Virus record (IMG/VR): IMGVR_UViG_3300031566_005172
Coordinates: 1-39,901 of that record
Origin: a virus
Length of the DNA: 39,901 nucleotides
Strand: one strand, 5' to 3'
The notes beneath the pieces are model-generated. The model was not told the DNA's origin. It worked only from the letters and a program-made list of their open reading frames with translations, and ran no database searches. Within the stretch, counting starts at the first letter, position 1. The number at the start of each line of letters is the position of its first letter. The translations under genes were made by a program, and so were the position numbers. Below are positions 22,689-30,357 of the stretch, piece after piece.

Positions 22689-24310
22689 TGACGACGCTCG
22701 TGGTACCAGAATTCGACGAGCAGCCCTGGCCCACGCTGGGGCCGCAGGTGTGCGCATTCATCGAGGCGTTCCTGGTGTTCGGGCCGGGTGACCTGCGGGG
22801 GGAGCCAGCCCGCATCGATGATGAGAAGCGCGGGCTGATCTACCGGATGTACGAAGTCTATCCGCAAGGCCACGTGCTCGAGGGGCGGCGCCGGTTCAAA
22901 CGGTGTGCATTGTCGATGCGGAAGGGGACGGCAAAGACGGAGCTGGCGGCTTGGTTGGCGGCGGTCGAGCTGCACCCGGATGGCCCTGTGCGGTGCGATG
23001 GGTTCGACGCGAACGGTGAGCCGGTCGGGGTGGGCGTGGTGGATCCGTACATCCCAATGGTGGCATACACCGAGGAGCAATCAGACGAGCTGGCCTACGG
23101 AGCACTGCGGGTGATCCTGGAGTATAGCGCACTGGCTGAGGATTTCGACATCGGTATCGAGCGAATCATGAGGATCGGGGGGGACGGCAAGGCGGTGTCG
23201 CTGGCCACATCTCCCAGCGCACGGGACGGGGCGAGAACAACGCTGAACGTGTTTGACGAAACGCACCGGTTCACATCGCCGCGGCTGCGAGCTGCTCATA
23301 GAACGATGCTGGCGAACGCGCCTAAGCGGATGATGGCGGATGCGTGGAGCTTCGAGATCACGACGGCGCCGGCACCAGGCGAGGGATCGGTTGCAGAGGA
23401 TACGATGGACTACGCGCGGCAAGTTGCCGACGGCAAGATTGAGGACGCGCGGCTGTTTTTCTTCCACAGGCAGGCGTCGGATGAACACGACCTATTGACG
23501 ACGGCCGGGATACGGGCCGCGGTCATCGAGGCCAGCGGGCCGGCTGAGTCCTGGAGCGATATCGACGGGATCGTAGATCAGTGGAATGATCCCACGGCAG
23601 ATCGAACGTATCTGGAGCGGGTGTGGCTGAATCGGCTCGTGCGCTCGAGCGAGCAAGCGTTTGATAAGGAGCGCTGGGACAAACTGGTGGAACCAGACCA
23701 CGTCGTGCCGGATGGCGCGCCGATCACGCTAGGGTTCGACGGTGCGCGATGGCGCGACTCGACCGCACTCGTGGCGACGGAGATATCCAGCGGCTTCCAG
23801 TGGTTGGTCGATATGTGGGAGAAACCATACAACGTGGAGGAGTGGGAGGTACCGGACGAAGAGGTCGATACAGCAGTGATGGATGCGTTCGACCGCTGGG
23901 ACGTGTGGCGACTGTACGCCGATCCGCCCTACTGGGAGACGCGGGTCGCGGAATGGGCCGGCCGGTATGGTGACCAGCGCGTCGTGGAGTGGTGGACGAA
24001 CCGCGTCAAGGCGATGGCGTACGCAATCGAGTCGTTCAATAACGCGATTCTGTCCGGGGACCTGACGCACGACGGGAACCAGCGGCTGACGAGTCACATC
24101 GGCAACGCCTACCGGCGCACGGTGCCGATCAAGGATGAACGGGGGCTGCCGTTGTGGACGATCTACAAAGAGCGCCACGACAGCCCACACAAGATCGACG
24201 GGGCGATGGCCGCGATACTGAGCTGGGATGCGCGATGTGATGCAGTCACGGCTGGAGTAGGAGAGGTTCGGCGATCGGTGTATGAGGACCGGGGACTGGA
24301 GGTGGTATGA
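22688..24310 (+). CDS. terL: Terminase large subunit
   Basis: The protein has 540 residues, the family's usual length. The ATPase part has a Walker A-like 'SMRKGTAKTE' (residues 76-85) and a Walker B 'VFDETH' (188-193). The C-terminal nuclease begins at 'TLGFDGARWRDSTAL' (about 347) with the first acidic metal ligand, and 'DGAMAAIL' near the end is the third. It packs phage DNA into the prohead through the portal and cuts it. ATGA overlaps with the next gene. Confidence 0.95.
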   Translation: MTTLVVPEFDEQPWPTLGPQVCAFIEAFLVFGPGDLRGEPARIDDEKRGLIYRMYEVYPQGHVLEGRRRFKRCALSMRKGTAKTELAAWLAAVELHPDGPVRCDGFDANGEPVGVGVVDPYIPMVAYTEEQSDELAYGALRVILEYSALAEDFDIGIERIMRIGGDGKAVSLATSPSARDGARTTLNVFDETHRFTSPRLRAAHRTMLANAPKRMMADAWSFEITTAPAPGEGSVAEDTMDYARQVADGKIEDARLFFFHRQASDEHDLLTTAGIRAAVIEASGPAESWSDIDGIVDQWNDPTADRTYLERVWLNRLVRSSEQAFDKERWDKLVEPDHVVPDGAPITLGFDGARWRDSTALVATEISSGFQWLVDMWEKPYNVEEWEVPDEEVDTAVMDAFDRWDVWRLYADPPYWETRVAEWAGRYGDQRVVEWWTNRVKAMAYAIESFNNAILSGDLTHDGNQRLTSHIGNAYRRTVPIKDERGLPLWTIYKERHDSPHKIDGAMAAILSWDARCDAVTAGVGEVRRSVYEDRGLEVV

Positions 24311-24489
24311 AAGCTAGTTATTGGCGGAGGCGCTGCTACCTAAGAGGGACTAGTTTGCTCGGTCTGGTCAATACTATTCTAGGATGCCTGATCAACCGCG
24401 TATTGGTGCGATGTATAGATAGCGATACCAAGCGGACAGTTGCTTGGCGCTGGGATAATGCAAGTGATCACCCATCAGAGGGAGGATGA
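24307..24489 (+). CDS. Small putative protein, uncertain
   Basis: A 60-residue frame coupled to terL by ATGA, with a hydrophobic middle ('LLGLVNTILGCLINRVLV') and three cysteines. It is AT-richer than its neighbours. No family was recognised and codon use is not convincing; it may be a spacer with chance coding ability. Confidence 0.35.
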   Translation: MKASYWRRRCYLRGTSLLGLVNTILGCLINRVLVRCIDSDTKRTVAWRWDNASDHPSEGG

Positions 24490-24491
24490 TT

Positions 24492-24707
24492 ATGAAGGCG
24501 ATGTCAGGACTTGATTTTCTATTGGCACTTGAAAAGGCAGGCGTATTGCAGAAAGCCGATCTAACACGGCGTGTAGTTATCGATGCATGCATGGATAACC
24601 CGGTGATCATCTACATCGAAAATATCGGTGATGATCGACTGCTGGATGTTGCGTGTGATGAGAGCTTGGGCGCTAGGATAGTAATTCGTACAAGCGAAGA
24701 GGAATAG
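24492..24707 (+). CDS. Small hypothetical protein
   Basis: The protein has 71 residues. The second ATG (24492) is preferred, because GGGAGG lies six bases before it and abuts the first one (24486). A helical N-terminus ('GLDFLLALEKAG') and beta C-terminus ('NPVIIYIENI', 'ARIVIRTS') are present. No family was recognised. It is AT-richer than the structural genes. Confidence 0.55.
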   Translation: MKAMSGLDFLLALEKAGVLQKADLTRRVVIDACMDNPVIIYIENIGDDRLLDVACDESLGARIVIRTSEEE

Positions 24708-24711
24708 GCTG

Positions 24712-24927
24712 ATGAGGATATTCAACAGGTATCCGGTGATCCGGACGGTGCTGGTGAATACAAAGTCGGGAAATACGTTCCGCGGGGTGCTGTTTGCACA
24801 GCGCCGGCGGTACCTGGTGCTGAAGCAGGCTCAGATGCTGCGGCGCGACAAGGAGCCCCTGGCGGTGGATGGCGAGGTGATCGTGCCGGCCGAGAACGTG
24901 GACTTCCTGCAAGTGGTGAACGGATGA
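24712..24927 (+). CDS. Sm-like small protein preceding the portal
   Basis: The protein has 71 residues. 'VLVNTKSGNTFRGVLFAQRRRYLVLKQAQML' and 'VDGEVIVPAENVDFLQVV' follow the beta pattern of Sm/Hfq-like small barrels. Small proteins of this kind are found just before the portal in many siphoviruses. Their role is unknown, possibly structural or RNA-binding. It overlaps the portal by 4 bases. Confidence 0.6.
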   Translation: MRIFNRYPVIRTVLVNTKSGNTFRGVLFAQRRRYLVLKQAQMLRRDKEPLAVDGEVIVPAENVDFLQVVNG

Positions 24928-27900
24928 TTGTGCAGACGCTGGGCGCGCTGACTGCGTTGGATTCGGGGTACAGCACGCCGCTGAGCTATGGGAGCATCCG
25001 GATGTACAACCAGCGGAGCTACGATTATGCGACGCTCTACCGGACGCAGCCCAACGTGCGGACGTGCGTGGACTTCCTGGCCAGGAACATTGCCCAGCTG
25101 GGGCTGCACGTCTTCCGGCGTGTGAGCGATACGGACCGGGAACGGCTGACGGATCACCCATTGGCTGAACTGCTGTCCCGTCCCCTACCGGTGGCGATGA
25201 AGGTGACGCGGTACCGGCTGATCGAGGCGATGATCAGCGACATGGGCGTGTACTTCAATGCGTACTGGCTGAAGATGGAGCAGGGCGGCGGGAAGAAAGC
25301 GTTGCTGCGTGTTCCGCCTGATCTGGTGACGGTGAAAGGGAGCCTGAGTCCGCTATCGTATGAGATCAGCCTCGGGGGGAAGCGGCTGGTGGTCGCTCCC
25401 GAGGACATCGTGCACTTCCGTGGCTACAACCCGGAGAATCCCATCTCCGGCCTGTCCCCGCTGGAAACGCTGCGGCGCGTGTTGGCGGAGGAGTTCTCGA
25501 TGGGGGACTATCGCGAGGATTTCTGGCAAAACGCCGCGCGGATGTACGGGATCATCAAGCGGCCCTCGAGTGCGCCGGAGTGGAGCACCCAGGCCCGCGA
25601 GCGGTTCAAGAGTGAATACGAGGCGCTACATTCGGGTTCTGGCAGCAGCGGCCGGACGGCGATCCTGGAAGATGATATGGAATGGCAGGAAATGTCATTC
25701 AACGCTCAGGAGAGCGAGTATCTGGGTGGGCGGAGATTGACGCGTGAGGAATGCGCGCGGGCGTACCATATCCCGCTGCCGATGGTGGGGATCCTGGAGC
25801 ACGCGACGTTCTGCTTGCCCGCGCATGTTCCTGTGTTCACCGAGATGGGCCCACGTCCGATTGCTGAGGTGGCAGTTGGCGAGCGTGTCTGGAGTCACGA
25901 TGGGGCCGGGTTTGTCCTGAAGTCAGTCATTCGATCCGGGCAGATTGGCATCGATCCAATACTCCGAATCAGGACGCAGAACCGGATACTCGAAGCCAAC
26001 ACGAAGCATCCTGTGCTTGTGCGCCGGCTGGTCCGCGTGGCAGGCGTCGCCGATCCGACTGCATCAAGCAAGGTTAGGGCGGGGCAAACACGGTGGCACT
26101 ACGAAACACAGCACGTCTACGTCACGGCGGGCGAAATCCGGCGGGGAGACATTCTGGTAGCACTCAAAGAGCTGCCGGAAGGCGCGCCGCAGCAATCTAT
26201 CGCGCGCATGGAGTTCTATGGTCTACTGCTTGGAGATGGGAATGTCTATCCCAAAACTGGAAGCGTAACGATTGCGCGGGCGAATGATGCACCGTATATG
26301 GATCACTACCGGGGTATCATGCGCAGCGAGTTTGAGTCCTTTGGGAATCACGGGAACGGCAAGACAAGAGAAGACGTGCCAACGCAGCCCGTGACTCTGG
26401 TTGAAGGGGATCGGCAAACACGTTTCGCGTCCGTGGTGGCAGTCGAGGAACTGAGCAGCCTCGGGTTGTGCGGGACGGCGCATACCAAGCGCGTGCCGGG
26501 ATGGGTATTCGGCGCGACGCGTGACGAACGGTTAGCGTTCTTGCGCGGGTATCTCGACTCGGATGGCTCAGTCGACAAGCGCGGAAAGATTTCCTATTCC
26601 TCCTGTAACCCAGACCTGATCGAGGATGTTCGTCATCTATGCATGAGCCTGGGTGTGCCAGTCAACAATGCGTATCACCGGGTTGGCCAAACGATACTGC
26701 CGACCGGAGACGTTGGCGACGTTGATCAGTGGGCAATCACCTGCTCCGATCCTGCTGCAAACCGGATGATTGGATCACATAACCCGCGCCACCAGAAACG
26801 ATTGATCGATGGACGGGGCTGGGACAGGAAGGGCAAAGAGTATCCGTTTGCGAAAGGGAGGCGAAGCGATCCACCTGTTGGCTGCGAATATTCGCGAGTG
26901 GTCGATATAGAGACGTTGCCAGCCGAGGCGGTCTATAACCTAGAAGTGGAGGGCAATCACAACTTTATCGCTGCAGGGGTGATCGTCCATAACTCCAACA
27001 TCAAGGAACAACACAAGAACCTATATCAAGATTCGCTGGGGCCTTGGCTGGCGATGATCGAAGAGGACATCGTGCTGCAACTGCTGACGGATTACGACGA
27101 CAGCGACGGGGTGTATGTGGAGTTCAACATCCAGGAGAAGTTGCAGGGGAGTTTCGAGGAGCAGGCTCAGGGATTCCAGACCGCGGTTGGACGGCCGTGG
27201 ATGGAAGCAAATGAGGCGCGGGCCCGGATGAACCTGCCGCAATTGGCGGGGGGTGATGGTCTGGCGCTGCCGCTGAATATGCTGATTGGGGACCCGGCGG
27301 CGGGGCCAGCTGGCGGCGGGGCTGATGCATCAGTCGGTGATGGTGACGAGGATGCGCAGGCCGGTGGGGATGAAGGTGAGCCGAAGGGCCGGCAGCTTCC
27401 AGGGCAAAAGGCGGCGCGGGTCGATCCTACGCTACCGGAGCTGCGGAAACGACACGAGGAGCAGTGGGCCCGGGTGATGGCGCAGACGTTCCGCCGGCAG
27501 ATGGATGCGACCGTTGGGAAAGTGCCCGCTGATGCGGGTGGCGTAGTACTCCTGGAGGAGCTGTGGGACAGGGCGCGATGGGACAGGGAGATGCATGCCG
27601 ACCTGTTCCGGCTGAACAACGCAACGGCGACGGTCTGGGGTGAATACGTCGCGGAACAGTTGGCGTTTGAGCTGGAAAGCGAGCGGATGGTGGGGTGGCT
27701 GGATGAGCACTCCCGGATCCAGGCGGAATATATCAACGGCGTCACGCGGGATCAGATCGGGCAGGCGCTGATCGAGGAAGAGCCACGTTCAGCAGTGCGG
27801 CGCCTGTTCGAGCTCGCGATCGCAGTCCGGGCGATCCAGATCGCCGTGAGCGCGGTTACGAGCGCGAGTGCGTTTGGATCGAATGAAGGCGCGCAGCAGG

Positions 27901-28085
27901 GTGGGCTCAAGACGAAACGCTGGCAGGTGAATAGCTCGAACCCTCGTGACGAACATCTGATGATGAACGGGGAGACGGTCGGGATCGGGGAATTATTCTC
28001 TAATGGCATGAAGTGGCCGGGCGACCCTGCCGGTGGGGCTGATAATAATGCGAACTGTCAATGCTCGGTTACATTTGGGAGGTAG
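24924..28085 (+). CDS. Portal-MuF fusion interrupted by an intein
   Basis: The 1053-residue precursor has an HK97-type portal N-extein (1-296), a 394-residue intein (297-690) and a C-extein (691-1053). The C-extein first completes the portal ('SNIKEQHKNLYQDSLGPWL'), then from about 790 carries a MuF-type head morphogenesis domain ending in 'DEHLMMNG' and 'NCQC' motifs. Spliced length is 659. The portal is the dodecameric DNA gate; MuF proteins are usually separate and enter the head, so their fusion here is notable. The ATG overlaps the previous stop (ATGA). Confidence 0.92.
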   Translation: MIVQTLGALTALDSGYSTPLSYGSIRMYNQRSYDYATLYRTQPNVRTCVDFLARNIAQLGLHVFRRVSDTDRERLTDHPLAELLSRPLPVAMKVTRYRLIEAMISDMGVYFNAYWLKMEQGGGKKALLRVPPDLVTVKGSLSPLSYEISLGGKRLVVAPEDIVHFRGYNPENPISGLSPLETLRRVLAEEFSMGDYREDFWQNAARMYGIIKRPSSAPEWSTQARERFKSEYEALHSGSGSSGRTAILEDDMEWQEMSFNAQESEYLGGRRLTREECARAYHIPLPMVGILEHATFCLPAHVPVFTEMGPRPIAEVAVGERVWSHDGAGFVLKSVIRSGQIGIDPILRIRTQNRILEANTKHPVLVRRLVRVAGVADPTASSKVRAGQTRWHYETQHVYVTAGEIRRGDILVALKELPEGAPQQSIARMEFYGLLLGDGNVYPKTGSVTIARANDAPYMDHYRGIMRSEFESFGNHGNGKTREDVPTQPVTLVEGDRQTRFASVVAVEELSSLGLCGTAHTKRVPGWVFGATRDERLAFLRGYLDSDGSVDKRGKISYSSCNPDLIEDVRHLCMSLGVPVNNAYHRVGQTILPTGDVGDVDQWAITCSDPAANRMIGSHNPRHQKRLIDGRGWDRKGKEYPFAKGRRSDPPVGCEYSRVVDIETLPAEAVYNLEVEGNHNFIAAGVIVHNSNIKEQHKNLYQDSLGPWLAMIEEDIVLQLLTDYDDSDGVYVEFNIQEKLQGSFEEQAQGFQTAVGRPWMEANEARARMNLPQLAGGDGLALPLNMLIGDPAAGPAGGGADASVGDGDEDAQAGGDEGEPKGRQLPGQKAARVDPTLPELRKRHEEQWARVMAQTFRRQMDATVGKVPADAGGVVLLEELWDRARWDREMHADLFRLNNATATVWGEYVAEQLAFELESERMVGWLDEHSRIQAEYINGVTRDQIGQALIEEEPRSAVRRLFELAIAVRAIQIAVSAVTSASAFGSNEGAQQGGLKTKRWQVNSSNPRDEHLMMNGETVGIGELFSNGMKWPGDPAGGADNNANCQCSVTFGR
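25812..26993 (+). other. Intein with LAGLIDADG endonuclease domain (residues 297-690)
   Basis: The splice start is Cys297 ('CLPAHVPVFTEMG'). The TxxH-like B block is 'NTKHPVL'. Block F 'VYNLEVEGNHNFIAAG' ends with 'VIVHN', and the next residue is Ser (+1 extein nucleophile). Endonuclease motifs are 'FYGLLLGDG' and 'FLRGYLDSDGS', both with the acidic residue. It therefore looks able to splice and home. The site is in the most conserved portal stretch ('ATF/SNIKEQ'), a typical intein position. Confidence 0.93.
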
Positions 28086-28087
28086 AA

Positions 28088-28999
28088 ATGCCCTGGACAT
28101 ATGATGATCCGCCAGCTGTGGCGATGAATTGGACAGCAGACGAGCGTAGGCGGTGTGTCGATGCGGCGAATGCTGCGTTAGAAATGGGGCGATCTGATGA
28201 GGAAGCCATTTTCGCCTGCATTGCGGCGGCAGGCAAGGAGAAGAAGATGAGAAATAAACGGAAGGAATTTCGGGGACGGCTGAAGCTGCTGGATGGTGGG
28301 GAGCCGGGCGAGTTCGAGGCGGTGTTCGCGACGCTGAACGTGATCGACCTGGACAATGATGTGACAGTGCCGGGGGCGTTCACGGAGGATGAAGCGGTGC
28401 GGATCGCGGCCTGGGGCCACAACTGGGGGACCCTGCCGGTAGGCAAGGGGAATATCCGCGAGGAGGATGATCAGGCCATCGTCGGCGGTAAGTTCTTCCT
28501 CCAGACGGCGGCCGGGAAAGAGCACTACGAGACCGTCAAGGCGCTGGGGGAGCTCCAGGAGTGGAGCTATTCCTTCTCAATCCTCGATGAGGAAAAAGGC
28601 GAGTTTGAGGGCAAAGACGTCAACTTCCTGAAGAAGCTGGAGGTGTACGAGGTCTCGCCGGTGATGCTGGGGGCGGGGATCGGGACGCACACGACGGACA
28701 TCAAGGCCGCTGGGTCCGGCCTGCCTGCGCAGGCAGGTTGGAGTGGGAATATCGTGATCAACAGCGCTCTGGATGCAGACGCGGTGAAAGCTGCGGTAAT
28801 GGATGCACTGCAGACGAGCGGATTGATAAAGAAGCTCGGTGCTATTGGCACTGAGTCTGACGAGGGCGAGCGGGACGATGTGCCACCTGACGGTGGCCTG
28901 GGGTCAGGCAAGAGCGGAGGCGCTACGCCGAGGACCGCCAGATCAAGCACGCTGGCTGCTCGTGTGGCAATGGAACTATTGGAGCTAGGCTCCAACTAA
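28088..28999 (+). CDS. Prohead protease with N-terminal helical domain
   Basis: The protein has 303 residues from ATG 28088 (GGGAGG). Residues 1-50 form a small helical domain ('MPWTYDDPPAVAMNWT', then 'CVDAANAALEMGRSDEEAIF') often attached to such proteases. From about residue 55 the HK97-type (S78-like) protease follows, with His111 in 'AWGHNWG' and Ser160 in 'EWSYSF'. An internal ATG at 28248 has AAGGAG upstream and may yield a short form. It would cut capsid protein tails and scaffold during head maturation. The insert near residue 212-218 is discussed with the palindrome at 28720. Confidence 0.9.
   Translation: MPWTYDDPPAVAMNWTADERRRCVDAANAALEMGRSDEEAIFACIAAAGKEKKMRNKRKEFRGRLKLLDGGEPGEFEAVFATLNVIDLDNDVTVPGAFTEDEAVRIAAWGHNWGTLPVGKGNIREEDDQAIVGGKFFLQTAAGKEHYETVKALGELQEWSYSFSILDEEKGEFEGKDVNFLKKLEVYEVSPVMLGAGIGTHTTDIKAAGSGLPAQAGWSGNIVINSALDADAVKAAVMDALQTSGLIKKLGAIGTESDEGERDDVPPDGGLGSGKSGGATPRTARSSTLAARVAMELLELGSN
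28720..28737. repeat. REP-like palindrome in the protease gene
   Basis: The perfect palindrome CCTGCCTGCGCAGGCAGG is read in frame as part of 'GLPAQAGW'. The same 18 bases occur at 33887-33904. It lies in the poorly structured region after the protease core. Confidence 0.7.
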
Positions 29000-29022
29000 C
29001 TACTATCATTCGGAGGAATGAG

Positions 29023-30303
29023 ATGAAGATGAAAGAGTTGAAGGAGAAGCTGCAGAAGCTGCTCCTGGATGCAAGTGCTGTCTGCGCCCGTGCCGAGGGA
29101 GAGGATCGTGACTTTACCGCCGATGAGCGGCAGAAGGTCGCGAACCTGCTGGAGGAAGCCGGCAAGGTCAAGAAACAGATCTCGGAGAAGGAAGGCGATG
29201 CCCAGCTGATGCAGCAGATCTCGATCATGGGCGAGGCCCTGGAGATGGGCCAGACGCCGAGCGGGCGGGCGGATTCTGTGCCTGCCGGGCGCGGGAAGAC
29301 ACTGGGCGAGCAGTTCGTGGGCGCGAAGGCGTTCCAGGACTGGTATGCCCACGTCGCACCGGGTGGACGAATTTCGATGAGCGCGCAGGGACTAACATCG
29401 CCGCCCGTCGAGTTCAAGACGCTGCTGACGGGCGACAGCTCCACAAGCGCCGGCGCGTTCGTGGAAACGGATTACACCGGGATCTACGAGGCGCTGGGCC
29501 GGCAGGAGCTGACGGTTCGAGGGCTGATCTCGCTGCGGCAGACCGGGAGCGATCTGGTCGAGTTCGTACGCCAGACGGCGAAGGTCACGCAGGCCGCGGT
29601 AGTGCCCGAGGCCAACGTCACAGACTACGCAGGATCAACGGGCGAGATTTCGGGGGAGAAGCCGGAAGCCGCGATGGCTTTCGAACAGGTCACGGCCGCC
29701 GTCAAGACGATCGCAGCTTGGATCCCGGCGACGAAGCAGGCGCTGAGCGATGCCGCCCAGATCCGGGGCATCATCGACCAGGAACTGCGGGCCGATCTGG
29801 AGGAGGAACTGGAAGACCAGATCATCAACGGCAGCGGTGTAGGGACCGACTTCACCGGCATCCTGGCGACAGCCGGGATTCTGGCGCAAGCCTGGGACAC
29901 GGACATCCTGACCACGGCACGCAAGGCGATCACCACGGCGCGGGTTACAGGCCGGGTGCGTCCTACGGCCTGGTTGCTCAATCCGGAGGACTGGGAGACG
30001 ATCGACCTGCTCACGGCGGCCGATGGGCACTTCTACTTCGGCGGGCCACAGCGGATGGGTGTCAAAACTCTGTGGGCGCTACCTGTGGTCGAGAGCGAAA
30101 CGCTCACGCAGGGGACGGGGCTGTTGGGCGACTGGAAGAAGGCCGTCCTGTGGGACAGGGAGCAGGCCTCGATCCAGGTGAGCGATAGCCACGCTGACTT
30201 CTTCATCCGGAACATGGTCGCGTTCCTGGCGGAGATGAGGGCCGCGTTCGGAGTGATCCGGCCGAGTGGGTTCGTGGAAGTGGATCTGGAGAGTGGAAGC
30301 TAG
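29023..30303 (+). CDS. Major capsid protein, HK97 fold
   Basis: The protein has 426 residues, with GGAGG six bases before the ATG. Residues 1-95 are a charged coiled coil (delta domain/scaffold) cleaved during maturation, followed by the HK97 core with 'GAFVETDYTGIYEAL', a spine helix region and 'SDSHADFFIRNMVAFLAEMRAAFGVIRPSGFV', the typical end of the family. It forms the icosahedral shell. The gene follows the protease, as usual, and is closed by a hairpin at 30304. Confidence 0.93.
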   Translation: MKMKELKEKLQKLLLDASAVCARAEGEDRDFTADERQKVANLLEEAGKVKKQISEKEGDAQLMQQISIMGEALEMGQTPSGRADSVPAGRGKTLGEQFVGAKAFQDWYAHVAPGGRISMSAQGLTSPPVEFKTLLTGDSSTSAGAFVETDYTGIYEALGRQELTVRGLISLRQTGSDLVEFVRQTAKVTQAAVVPEANVTDYAGSTGEISGEKPEAAMAFEQVTAAVKTIAAWIPATKQALSDAAQIRGIIDQELRADLEEELEDQIINGSGVGTDFTGILATAGILAQAWDTDILTTARKAITTARVTGRVRPTAWLLNPEDWETIDLLTAADGHFYFGGPQRMGVKTLWALPVVESETLTQGTGLLGDWKKAVLWDREQASIQVSDSHADFFIRNMVAFLAEMRAAFGVIRPSGFVEVDLESGS

Positions 30304-30341
30304 ATTGCCACGGCGCGGGAAACCCGCCCGCGCCTCGCAAT
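30304..30341. repeat. Hairpin repeat after the capsid gene
   Basis: ATTGC...GCAAT encloses GGCGCGGG (30312-30319) and CCCGCGCC (30327-30334). It begins at the base after the capsid stop. The layout resembles short host-type interspersed palindromes and could also reduce expression of the genes downstream. Confidence 0.65.
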
Positions 30342-30357
30342 GACAAGGAACTGAGGG

